From Chitinophagaceae bacterium (lineage in GTDB: Bacteria; Bacteroidota; Bacteroidia; Chitinophagales; Chitinophagaceae): DNA of 64,000 bases. The DNA lies in assembly GCA_019752295.1 (NCBI GenBank), contig JAIEMK010000007.1, forward strand, positions 1 through 64,000, in the 5' to 3' direction. Below the pieces are notes generated by a model. The model saw only the letters and a program-made list of their open reading frames with translations, searched no databases and had not been told where the DNA came from. The position numbers were made by a program, and so were the translations under genes. This document shows, piece by piece, positions 33,746 through 41,290 of the stretch. Numbering within the stretch: position 1 is the first letter of the stretch; the number at the start of each line of letters is the position of its first letter.

Positions 33746-33817
33746 CTATTACTAACAGGAAGTTTTGTGGAAGGCCTGATTATTTCAAATTTTTTTGACG
33801 AAAAAAAAGTATTTTAA
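33746..33817 (+). pseudogene. decayed 3' end of the four-TM gene
   Basis: Matches the last 24 codons or so of the 13898 gene (LLLTGSFVEGLIISNFFDEKK versus the intact copy) and keeps its stop position. It follows the sigma-factor fragment with most of the gene deleted between them. Confidence 0.75.
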
Positions 33818-33819
33818 GC

Positions 33820-33858
33820 TAGAGCCATTTCTGCGATAACGCCCTTATGTCAACTAAC
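33820..33858 (-). pseudogene. short relic of a higA-type antitoxin
   Basis: On the minus strand the frame reads H-K-GVIAEMAL with a stop codon before it, like VNGHMGVSAEMALRLGK in the HigA at 35074. DNA identity to 35205-35240 is clear (AGAGCCATTTCTGC...). Only about 13 codons remain. Confidence 0.5.
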
Positions 33859-33986
33859 TAACGGCTATTGCAGTATTATGCTCTTTACTGCTGCTATATT
33901 TATTGTGGTTTATTTGTTTAACTTTTTCAAAAATATAATTAATGGTTCTATTATTTGTGCGTATATTTTCAGTATACTCTTAGTGT

Positions 33987-34979
33987 ATGAAAAATGTAAA
34001 AATGTTTTTATTGGCAGCAATGCTAGTGTTTTCAAGTTACAGTTTTGCACAATATGTAGATAAAGAAAGGTTTATAAAAATGTCGAAACAATCAGATTTC
34101 GTACCCCTTTTACAGGGGAAATGGGAGAATATAAATAATAATTATTTTAAAGCAAACGATACTTTATACGAACAATATTTTGGTGGCCTTATTAATAAAA
34201 TAGCACTTGCGGATATTGATTTTGGAACTACTATGATTAAAAAAGTATATGGCTTTAAAACAGATACCATTTATCCATATTCAATATTATTTATTAGCCC
34301 CCCCCAAAATAAGAAGGTTGTTAGTTGGTTTGATCACGATCATATTGAAATAAAATTTCCTGACCAGGCATTAGCCGAGCAGGCATTAGCAGTTTTAAAA
34401 CCAAAATCTAATGCAGGATTTTCGGCCGGCAATTCATCAAATCAAAATTCAGAACAATTACCCGACCCGGCAAGATTATGTACAAACACTGGTAAGTTTA
34501 TTAACGATCTTAGAACAAATAATCTTAAATATTATTTAGGAAGTTTTATTTCGTCGGGCATGGGATTTAATTTTTATAAATCTACCATTTCATTTCCCAA
34601 TTCTTTAGAAACTATCATTGTAGATACAAGTGCTTTGCAGCCTAATTATAGAAGAGCAGAAATATTAATGAAGAGCGAAACTGTATCGAACAAAAATGTA
34701 AGCACAAATATGCAAGCTTTGTACGATCATATTAACATGGTGTATGCAAAATGCCTTGGCGGTAAAAATGGATTTGAAACAATTAACAGAGATAATGACA
34801 AATACAGTAACAGTAAATTGCAAACTGATTATACTCGATTTTTACAAAATAATTCTACTGGCCTTTTTTCAAATTTGCAAACAAAAAGTGGATTAATTGT
34901 TCGTGTAAAAATTAAGCAAACTAGCCAATCGACAGGTATCTATACTAATAAATTATACATTTTTATTGAAGAGCAGTAA
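33987..34979 (+). CDS. exported protein of unknown function
   Basis: 330 residues with a signal peptide (LLAAMLVFSSYSFAQY). Two loosely similar parts are separated by a linker with a run of polar residues (SNAGFSAGNSSNQNSEQLPD, about 147-166). The second part begins ARLCTNTGKFINDLRTNN. No known motif; a single cysteine pair may form a disulphide. It lies outside the operator-controlled units and no palindrome precedes it. A hairpin terminator follows at 35032. Confidence 0.55.
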   Translation: MKNVKMFLLAAMLVFSSYSFAQYVDKERFIKMSKQSDFVPLLQGKWENINNNYFKANDTLYEQYFGGLINKIALADIDFGTTMIKKVYGFKTDTIYPYSILFISPPQNKKVVSWFDHDHIEIKFPDQALAEQALAVLKPKSNAGFSAGNSSNQNSEQLPDPARLCTNTGKFINDLRTNNLKYYLGSFISSGMGFNFYKSTISFPNSLETIIVDTSALQPNYRRAEILMKSETVSNKNVSTNMQALYDHINMVYAKCLGGKNGFETINRDNDKYSNSKLQTDYTRFLQNNSTGLFSNLQTKSGLIVRVKIKQTSQSTGIYTNKLYIFIEEQ

Positions 34980-35031
34980 ATTTTTCGAATACCAAATATA
35001 GTAGAACCAAACTTTCGGTAAGAATTACAGC

Positions 35032-35054
35032 TTATGATACCATGTGTATCATAA
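35032..35054. terminator. hairpin between exported-protein gene and higA
   Basis: Perfect 9-bp arms TTATGATAC / GTATCATAA with a 5-nt loop (CATGT), between convergent genes. Probably a shared terminator. Confidence 0.55.
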
Positions 35055-35073
35055 ACAAACTGCATCGAACTAG

Positions 35074-35373
35074 TTATAGTATACTCCCCCGAAAGGATAA
35101 AACCTTAGCCACGGTTATTTTAGTGCCAGCCTGCCATAGATCATAGTTGCGTTGTAGGTTGAGCCAAAGTTCAGGGGTAGTATCAAAAGCTTTTCCCAGA
35201 CGTAGAGCCATTTCTGCACTAACTCCCATATGGCCATTAACCAATTGAGAGACCGTCTTTCGGGCAACACCTAAATTATCAGCCAATTGAGTATTGTTAA
35301 CCCCAAGTGGGTTTAGGTACATCTCCTTCAGTATTTCTCCCGGATGAACCGGGGGCATTCCTTGTTTTAACAT
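35074..35373 (-). CDS. higA: HigA-family antitoxin
   Basis: 99 residues with an XRE-type helix-turn-helix (NTQLADNLGVARKTVSQLVNG, about residues 26-46) and the HigA-specific tail with AEMALRLGKAFDTTPELWLNLQRNYDLWQA. It follows the toxin gene by 18 nt in the usual HigBA order, toxin first. It should bind the operator at 35678 and neutralise HigB. A short relic of a second higA lies at 33820. The pair looks complete. Confidence 0.9.
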   Translation of the reverse strand: MLKQGMPPVHPGEILKEMYLNPLGVNNTQLADNLGVARKTVSQLVNGHMGVSAEMALRLGKAFDTTPELWLNLQRNYDLWQAGTKITVAKVLSFRGSIL

Positions 35374-35391
35374 AAAAACTGATTTTCTTTT

Positions 35392-35670
35392 TTAATGATA
35401 ATCTAAAAAATCCACTAGATGAACATTGCCATTCTCGAATTTGAAAATGATCCGATAATTGCCGAAAACCGTTATTGACCAAAATCCCTTTAGTTCTCCT
35501 TTGAGAGGATGCAGGCCTGATCCCGGATAGTTCATATCTTCTACCTTTTCTGTTGCATCTAACAGTATCAACAGGTTTCTGATCTTCTTTACCTGCTGAG
35601 CAGGAAGCTTCGACATATCGTTTTTTGTCCAAAGCAACCGAAGTCCCCTGTGCTGAATACTCACAATCAT
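35392..35670 (-). CDS. higB: HigB-family toxin (RelE/ParE superfamily)
   Basis: 92 residues from ATG 35670 (a TTG at 35676 is the longest start). The HigB pattern is clear: MIVSIQHRGLRLLWTK at the start, RNLLILLDATEKVEDM, then PLKGELKGFWSITVFGNYRI and VHLVDFLDYH at the end. HigB cuts mRNA on ribosomes in known systems; basic and histidine residues needed for that fold are present (R-K stretch; H-D ending). It is first of a two-gene unit with HigA. Confidence 0.9.
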   Translation of the reverse strand: MIVSIQHRGLRLLWTKNDMSKLPAQQVKKIRNLLILLDATEKVEDMNYPGSGLHPLKGELKGFWSITVFGNYRIIFKFENGNVHLVDFLDYH

Positions 35671-35677
35671 ACACAAA

Positions 35678-35698
35678 TGTAACCTGTTACGTTACAGG
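35678..35698. promoter_or_regulatory. HigA operator-like overlapping dyads
   Basis: TGTAAC (35678-35683) pairs with GTTACA (35691-35696), and the 16-mer CCTGTTACGTTACAGG (35683-35698) is a near-perfect palindrome differing at two central positions. It lies just before the higB start, the expected HigA autorepression site. Confidence 0.6.
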
Positions 35699-35904
35699 GT
35701 GCAAATTTATTTTTATTAGTAGACGGTAAAATGGGGGTTATTTCATGAACACTTCATCTTCTTGATTTCTTCAGGATGAATCAGGCGGTGCTAATTAATT
35801 TTGTTGTTGTGATTTGCTTTCAAATTATTTCTACCTTAGATCTTTCGCTAGGGACTTCACAATTTAATACAGAGCGTAGACAATGTATAACACTAACGGG
35901 CTAA

Positions 35905-36024
35905 AAAAATTTTAAAAAAATATTCTACCCATATCAAGCCTTAAGTAGCGTAGAAGAAATAACAACCAACATTTTTCAACTGGAAGCTGAAACAGATGGA
36001 TTATTAGAAGAAAATGCAGCATAA
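35905..36024 (+). pseudogene. possible C-terminal tail of a type I modification subunit (HsdM)
   Basis: A stop-bounded frame with no ATG reads YPYQALSSVEEI, then IFQLEAETDGLLEEN, a tail I associate with HsdM-type N-6 adenine methylases. It ends where the DinD-like gene starts, as in intact loci. The rest of the 35699-35904 stretch shows nothing coding. Confidence 0.35.
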
Positions 36025-36025
36025 T

Positions 36026-36328
36026 ATGGCAAAAAAAATAAATAAAAAAAGCCTCTCGGTTTTCGAGCAAATATGCCAAACTGATGAAAATGGAAATGAA
36101 TTTTGGTTGGCTCGTCAGTTAGCAAAAGCATTGGATTATACTGATTTTAGAAACTTTACAGGCGTAATAGAAAAAGCAGCAGAGGCCTGTGAAAAGAGCG
36201 GAAATAAAATCAATGAACACATCGTTGAAACCAACGAGGTGTTAGTGGTCGGGCAAGGTGCAAAGCATACTTACCCCAGTTATAAGCTTAGCCGTTATGC
36301 TTGTTACCTTATTGTTATAGCCACATAA
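36026..36328 (+). pseudogene. truncated DinD / BRO-family gene
   Basis: 100 codons (a second ATG lies 12 nt upstream). It matches the N-terminal BRO-type domain of DNA-damage-inducible protein D: FEQICQTDENGNEFW, ARQLAKALDYTDFRNF, then SRYACYLI, after which homology stops and the frame ends 4 codons later. Full DinD is about 280 residues, so the gene is broken. Such genes often sit inside type I restriction loci, in line with the tail before it. The stretch to 36483 has nothing recognisable. Confidence 0.7.
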
Positions 36329-36483
36329 CATGCCAAACATAAATGACAAGTAGAATTCCAGACTTATACGAGATTGCCGGGGAGGTGCTACAATTTAAGA
36401 ACATTATTCTCAAATTCCAATAAAATCGAATATACAAAAATTCCTAAATGCAGTAAAAGCAAAAATTAGTTTAATTTCGCAGC

Positions 36484-36777
36484 ATGTTCAGTACCGCTCA
36501 AATAGTAGATATTTTAAAGGCAAAGAAACCGGATTTGGTGAAAAGGTATCCAATTTCCGAACTAGGCTTATTTGGTTCCTATGCCCGTACAGATTTTAAT
36601 GCTATGAGCGATATTGATATTTTAGTTGATTTTGATAAAAATATTGATGCTTTTACTTTTATAAGACTTGCTCACGAATTAGAGGATTTGTTTCTGCATA
36701 AAATTGATTTGGTTTCAAGAAAGGGTATAAAACCGCAGTGGCTTTTATTTGTTGAAAAAAACTTAATCCATGTCTGA
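36484..36777 (+). CDS. MNT-type nucleotidyltransferase (antitoxin of a HEPN-MNT pair)
   Basis: 97 residues. The minimal nucleotidyltransferase signature is clear: GS at 31-32 in GLFGSYARTD, D43 and D45 in SDIDILVDF, and D75 in HKIDLVS. In HEPN-MNT toxin-antitoxin pairs the MNT protein adenylylates the HEPN RNase to disable it. The gene overlaps the start of a HEPN-like frame by 8 nt, the usual arrangement. The partner is cut, so this copy is an antitoxin without a working toxin in the window. Confidence 0.85.
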   Translation: MFSTAQIVDILKAKKPDLVKRYPISELGLFGSYARTDFNAMSDIDILVDFDKNIDAFTFIRLAHELEDLFLHKIDLVSRKGIKPQWLLFVEKNLIHV

Positions 36778-36799
36778 ACGGAGCATTAGACTTTTATTA
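36770..36799 (+). pseudogene. 5' fragment of a HEPN toxin gene
   Basis: MSERSIRLLL matches the first ten residues of HEPN/DUF86 toxins, then the sequence runs into the 3' end of the amylosucrase gene on the other strand. The break lies at about 36797, at that gene's stop codon. Confidence 0.6.
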
Positions 36800-38743
36800 C
36801 ACCACTTCCATTACACAAAATCCATAAGCCGGAATGATTAGATATTCCTGATCGGCGCCAATGGTATAGCTTGTGTTGTTCCAGTGATCGTATAATTTAT
36901 TTGATTTTGCGCCATGCGTTTTAAATGCATACCAAGTAACATAAGATGCCTGTGCGCTGAAATTAAATAAACAATATACTTGCTGCTCCTTAAAGCTGCG
37001 GATAAAACCTGCTACATGAATATTATAGGGGGGTAACCATATCAGATTTTTGTAATCGCCAAATGCAGCCAATTTTTTTCGGAGCGCAATCATCTTCTTT
37101 GTGGCATTAAAAATCTTTGCTTCAATAGTTTCCGGTGCTGCAATTCTTTGCTCTTTTTCCCAGTGAATAATGGGCCGATGCATCCACCTGTTATCGTAGC
37201 TTTTACCCTCGTCTTGCAAATAAGAATAATCGTTTGTGTAACCCATTTCATCGCCATAAAACAAAATGGGCAGCCCGCCAATAAACATGGTTTGTGCCTG
37301 CATTAAACAAATCTTTTTGATAGAAGTTTCAATTGCCTCCTCATTGTTTCTGCGAATGGCTTTTTCGAGCCCGCATAAGGATGCCAGCGACCCACTAATT
37401 CTGGCATCTTGCGTTTTAGGGTTTACCGAAAACAAAGCACCGGCGGCAGGTGAATCGGGTATGGCACCTGAATAATATTCTTTTAGATACCTGCGATGTT
37501 CGTAGGCATTAAATCCTGCAACGGCAATCATACTATCATCATATCCCAAACCAATATCATCGTGACATCTCGTATAAGTAATCCAGGAACAGCCATAAGG
37601 CTTCTGCAAAATTTCGTGTTGGGCTGCCAGCATCACCCTGGTGTCGCCTGTTGCTAACGCATCCCATTGCAAAGCCATTTGTGTGGCGTTATAAGCAAAG
37701 TCGCATTCTTTTGCAGTAAAGCGATCGGTACCAAAATATTTCATGATCTCTTTTGGTGCAACAATGGCTTCGCCCAATAATGCCATGCCCGGCGCAGCAA
37801 CTTGAACACACTGTTTAATCAACCTTAATAAAGTATGTGCCTGCGGCAGATTCTGACAACTGGTGCCCAATTGCTTCCATATAAATGCCGGTGCGTCGAT
37901 ACGTAAAACATCTACTCCCAGATTGGCGTAAAAAAGAATGGTGTTGAGCATTGTAACGAATACCTCAGGGTTGGTATAATTCAAGTCCCACTGATATTCA
38001 TGAAATACACTCATCACCCATTTATTACATTCAGGCACATACGAAAAACTTCCGGGAGCAGATTCCGGAAAAATTTCGGGCATGGTTTCTTCAAACCAAT
38101 TTGGCAGACTCCTGTCATCGTACATGTAAAAATAATCCTGGTATTTTTTATCACCCTGCTTTGCGAGTTCTGCCCATTCATGTCGGAACGAAGTATGGTT
38201 CAATACCATATCAATCATCAGAAACATGCCTTCTTCATTCATTTTTTTCTGAACAGATTTCAAATCTTCCAGCGATCCGAATCGTGGATCCAGTTTTCTG
38301 AAATTCGAAACGGCGTATCCTCCATCGCTCTCTCCCTCAGGGCTTTCGAATAGGGGCATAAAGTGTAAAAAATTTACGCCCAGTGTTTTAAAATAATCCA
38401 GTTTACTTTCCAGTGTTTTTAAGTTGCCACAAAAACGATCTACGTATAAACTCATTCCAACCAGTTGGTTGCTCAAAAACCAATTTCCGGATTCTTCTTT
38501 TTCTTCGTCCTTTAATTTTAATGCCTCATCTCTTAGCGAATAGGCATTTGTAATGGTTTGCAGTAGTTCTGTAAAAGCTTTTGCGCTGTTAGGATGACTG
38601 CTATATAAAGACTGGTAGAGGTCGGCGATTTCGCTGGAGTTGGCAAGGAAGCGACTATAGAAAAGATTGTCTTTCCCTGCAACATCAATATGATTTTCTA
38701 AAATAGAAAGCGAAATCTGTTGGTGTAATTGATATTGATACAC
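36797..38743 (-). CDS. amylosucrase-type GH13 enzyme
   Basis: 648 residues, the length typical of amylosucrases (about 630-650). Catalytic residues by alignment to GH13: nucleophile D283 in DVLRIDAPAF, acid/base E325 in LLGEAIV, and stabilising D395 in RCHDDIG. The offsets to the known amylosucrase residues (D286, E328, D393) fit. The enzyme would split sucrose and move glucose to a glucan or, if it acts like a sucrose hydrolase, release glucose and fructose. No signal peptide. It is the last gene of a minus-strand set with fructokinase (24 nt upstream) and the transporter. A HEPN fragment abuts its 3' end. Confidence 0.85.
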   Translation of the reverse strand: MYQYQLHQQISLSILENHIDVAGKDNLFYSRFLANSSEIADLYQSLYSSHPNSAKAFTELLQTITNAYSLRDEALKLKDEEKEESGNWFLSNQLVGMSLYVDRFCGNLKTLESKLDYFKTLGVNFLHFMPLFESPEGESDGGYAVSNFRKLDPRFGSLEDLKSVQKKMNEEGMFLMIDMVLNHTSFRHEWAELAKQGDKKYQDYFYMYDDRSLPNWFEETMPEIFPESAPGSFSYVPECNKWVMSVFHEYQWDLNYTNPEVFVTMLNTILFYANLGVDVLRIDAPAFIWKQLGTSCQNLPQAHTLLRLIKQCVQVAAPGMALLGEAIVAPKEIMKYFGTDRFTAKECDFAYNATQMALQWDALATGDTRVMLAAQHEILQKPYGCSWITYTRCHDDIGLGYDDSMIAVAGFNAYEHRRYLKEYYSGAIPDSPAAGALFSVNPKTQDARISGSLASLCGLEKAIRRNNEEAIETSIKKICLMQAQTMFIGGLPILFYGDEMGYTNDYSYLQDEGKSYDNRWMHRPIIHWEKEQRIAAPETIEAKIFNATKKMIALRKKLAAFGDYKNLIWLPPYNIHVAGFIRSFKEQQVYCLFNFSAQASYVTWYAFKTHGAKSNKLYDHWNNTSYTIGADQEYLIIPAYGFCVMEVV

Positions 38744-38767
38744 TGGTAACTATTTTTATAAAGAAAG

Positions 38768-39718
38768 TTATAAGAAGATCTGATTATTTAAATGTTTGAA
38801 AGCTTCCATGGCACCCATATATTCGCAGGTTCGTGCACCTGCTTTATTTGCATTCTTTACAATGAGTTCCCAATCGCTCTTACTCGTTTTTAAAATGGCG
38901 TCCCGATTTTTATTGCAAAGCTGATATAAAACTGCGCCAACAAAAGCATCGCCCGCACCTGTTGTGTCAACCGGTTTAATAGGGATACTGGCTATTGTGC
39001 TATTTGCCTGATGGTATCCCAACAAAGTTCCATCCTTACCCAATGTAATAGTATAAACAGCCGAAGTTTCGTTATTTAAAACTGTTATGGCATCTTGTAA
39101 GGTAGCTGTTCTGGTAATCAACATGGCCTCTTCATCGCTGAGTTTAAAATAGTGACAGCTTTTTAAAAAATACCAGGATTGCAGAATAAATGTTTCTGTA
39201 TTATTTTGAAAAAGAAGCTGCCTGTAATTGGGGTCAAAGCTGATGAATATTTTTTGTTGCTTAGCCCTTTCTAATAAACTGATATATGCTTTTTGTAGTG
39301 GCCCCGGCAGGAACGCGGTTGCAGATCCAAAATGGATGATGGATATATCGGTTAAATCAATTGCATTCACTTCCTCTTCACTGAGCGCTCCATCTGCACC
39401 TCTGTTAAAAACAAAATCTCTTTCTCCATCTTCCATCAACGAAACAAAGGCAAAACTGGTAAAATTGTTTTCATCCTCCAGCATATATTTTGTGGATACG
39501 CCAAATTCTTTCATCACCTGAATGAGTTGTTTTCCAAAGGGGTCGTTACCCACTTTTGCAGCAAGTTCTACTTCAGCACCTAAGGCTGCAACTGCTGCTG
39601 CAACATTTGTGGGAGCTCCTCCGGGCTTTTTTAAAAAGTGCTGACCTTGGGTTAAACTACTGCCCTTGTCTGTGCAGATCATGTCGATAAGCGCTTCTCC
39701 GATGCATAAAATTTTCAT
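38768..39718 (-). CDS. PfkB-family fructokinase
   Basis: 316 residues. N-terminal MKILCIGEALIDMI and GGAPTNVAAAVAALG are the substrate-facing signature of PfkB sugar kinases; the catalytic DTTGAGDAF anion-hole loop follows near residue 250. Together with an amylosucrase-type enzyme and a sucrose-type transporter it should phosphorylate the fructose released from sucrose. Second gene of the set, 43 nt after the transporter. Specificity is inferred from context. Confidence 0.85.
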   Translation of the reverse strand: MKILCIGEALIDMICTDKGSSLTQGQHFLKKPGGAPTNVAAAVAALGAEVELAAKVGNDPFGKQLIQVMKEFGVSTKYMLEDENNFTSFAFVSLMEDGERDFVFNRGADGALSEEEVNAIDLTDISIIHFGSATAFLPGPLQKAYISLLERAKQQKIFISFDPNYRQLLFQNNTETFILQSWYFLKSCHYFKLSDEEAMLITRTATLQDAITVLNNETSAVYTITLGKDGTLLGYHQANSTIASIPIKPVDTTGAGDAFVGAVLYQLCNKNRDAILKTSKSDWELIVKNANKAGARTCEYMGAMEAFKHLNNQIFL

Positions 39719-39761
39719 ATGGTCTCCTTTTCTGAACTGAGTATTTTATAATTATTCAACA

Positions 39762-41102
39762 CTAATGCCCACCACCACTTACTACCACCACATCATCTGC
39801 AGGCATTACTTTTTTAATTCGCATAGTTACGGCACAAGCTATCAATAATAATATACCGCCAAAACTGATGGCTTTTCCGGGATCGTTATCCAGAAAATGA
39901 TTCAATACAAATCCAAAAGTAGTGGTTTGCAGTATCATGGGAATTACGATCATCATATTAATAATGCCCATATACACACCATATCTTTCTTTCGGAATAT
40001 CATTTACTACCATCAAATAAGGCACCCCCATCATGCTAGCCCAGGCAATTCCAAAGCCTGTCATTGGTACAAATAAAAAATACTGATTCTCGATAAGCGG
40101 GAAAACCAATAATCCCATACCCGCTAAAAACAAACAGGTTACATGCACATTTCTGGGACTATATTTTTTTGCCAGCACCACTAATACAAAAGCAGAAAGA
40201 AAAGTAATTACATTATACCATCCATTTACCAAACCTGCCCAGCCAACTGCTTCTTCATAAAGCTTCGGATTTTTTGAAGGAGATGTTTTCCATACCGACT
40301 GTGCAATACTTTTAGAGGCATTCTGCCAGTAGCAGAAGAGTGCATACCATTGAAATAAATATACCAATGCTAATTGCCACATTACTTTTGGCATGTGTTT
40401 GATGGCACTAAAGATTTCGATGAATGGTGCCATCACCGATTTATTACCGGCCTTCAGTACGGCCAACTCTTTATCGGTAGGAGGGATCTCGGGTGTTTTG
40501 GTGATCGACCATAATACAGATGAAATAGAACAAACCGATCCCAGAAAAAAGGATCCAAAAACCCAATAGGGTATCTGTCCGTGCATTTGTTTTAAAAAGC
40601 TAATTTTTTGAAATGCAAAGAGCGAAACATTGGCAAGTGTAATACCCAGACCTGTAAAGAAACTTTGTGTTAAAAAACCATTTGCGTGTTGCGATGGGGG
40701 AAGTTTATCGGCTATAAATGCGCGATAAGGTTCCATCGCCGTATTATTAGCTGCATCTAATACCCATAGCAAACCGCCAGCCATCCAAAGACTGCTACTG
40801 AAAGGATAGATGAACAAACAAAGACTGCAAAAGAGGGCCCCGATAAAAAAATAGGGTTTACGTCTGCCAAAGCGAGGATGCCATGTTTTATCGCTCAGTG
40901 CGCCAATAATGGGTTGTATCAGCAAACCCGTCATTGGTCCGGCAAGATTTAGAATCGGAATTTGATCGGGGCTTGCTCCCAAAAAATCATAAATAGGATT
41001 TACTGCGCTTTGTTGCAGACCGAAGCTATATTGGATTCCGAAGAAACCAACATTCATATTAATAATTTGAGTAAAACTTAAACGGGGTTTCGATATAGAC
41101 AT
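39762..41102 (-). CDS. MFS sugar transporter (sucrose-proton symporter type)
   Basis: 446 residues with about 12 transmembrane helices. The loop after helix 2 contains HPRFGRRKPYFF, the RxGRR(K/R)P signature of GPH-family sucrose carriers. The N-terminal NMNVGFFGIQYSFGLQQSAVNP is also typical. It should import sucrose with protons across the inner membrane. First gene of the minus-strand sucrose set, divergent from uxaB. A weak inverted repeat at 41190-41217 lies in the shared intergenic region. Confidence 0.85.
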   Translation of the reverse strand: MSISKPRLSFTQIINMNVGFFGIQYSFGLQQSAVNPIYDFLGASPDQIPILNLAGPMTGLLIQPIIGALSDKTWHPRFGRRKPYFFIGALFCSLCLFIYPFSSSLWMAGGLLWVLDAANNTAMEPYRAFIADKLPPSQHANGFLTQSFFTGLGITLANVSLFAFQKISFLKQMHGQIPYWVFGSFFLGSVCSISSVLWSITKTPEIPPTDKELAVLKAGNKSVMAPFIEIFSAIKHMPKVMWQLALVYLFQWYALFCYWQNASKSIAQSVWKTSPSKNPKLYEEAVGWAGLVNGWYNVITFLSAFVLVVLAKKYSPRNVHVTCLFLAGMGLLVFPLIENQYFLFVPMTGFGIAWASMMGVPYLMVVNDIPKERYGVYMGIINMMIVIPMILQTTTFGFVLNHFLDNDPGKAISFGGILLLIACAVTMRIKKVMPADDVVVVSGGGH

Positions 41103-41189
41103 AGCAATCGGTTAGTAGTAACACTAAAAATAGTAAATTCATTCAGAAATATCCTTTCACAATAATAGATTCCTAAATTTGAACAATTG

Positions 41190-41217
41190 CTAACGTTTCC
41201 GGTAAGGTTTGCGTTAG
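41190..41217. promoter_or_regulatory. inverted repeat CTAACG...CGTTAG between sucrose and hexuronate units
   Basis: CTAACG (41190-41195) and CGTTAG (41212-41217) flank a 16-nt centre; the left arm continues AACGTTT, like half of a LacI-family operator. Position between two divergent sugar units suggests a regulator site; unproven. Confidence 0.35.
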
Positions 41218-41290
41218 TAAATTTTTATTTGAACAATCGCCGAGATAAACGAACTTTTTAAAAAATATCCGAAAGGGTAGTATTTTTTCT

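Noticed and set aside
36329-36483. Frame MTSRIPDLYEIAGEVL after the DinD fragment
   Set aside because: Short, ends quickly and no family is recognised; left as non-coding.
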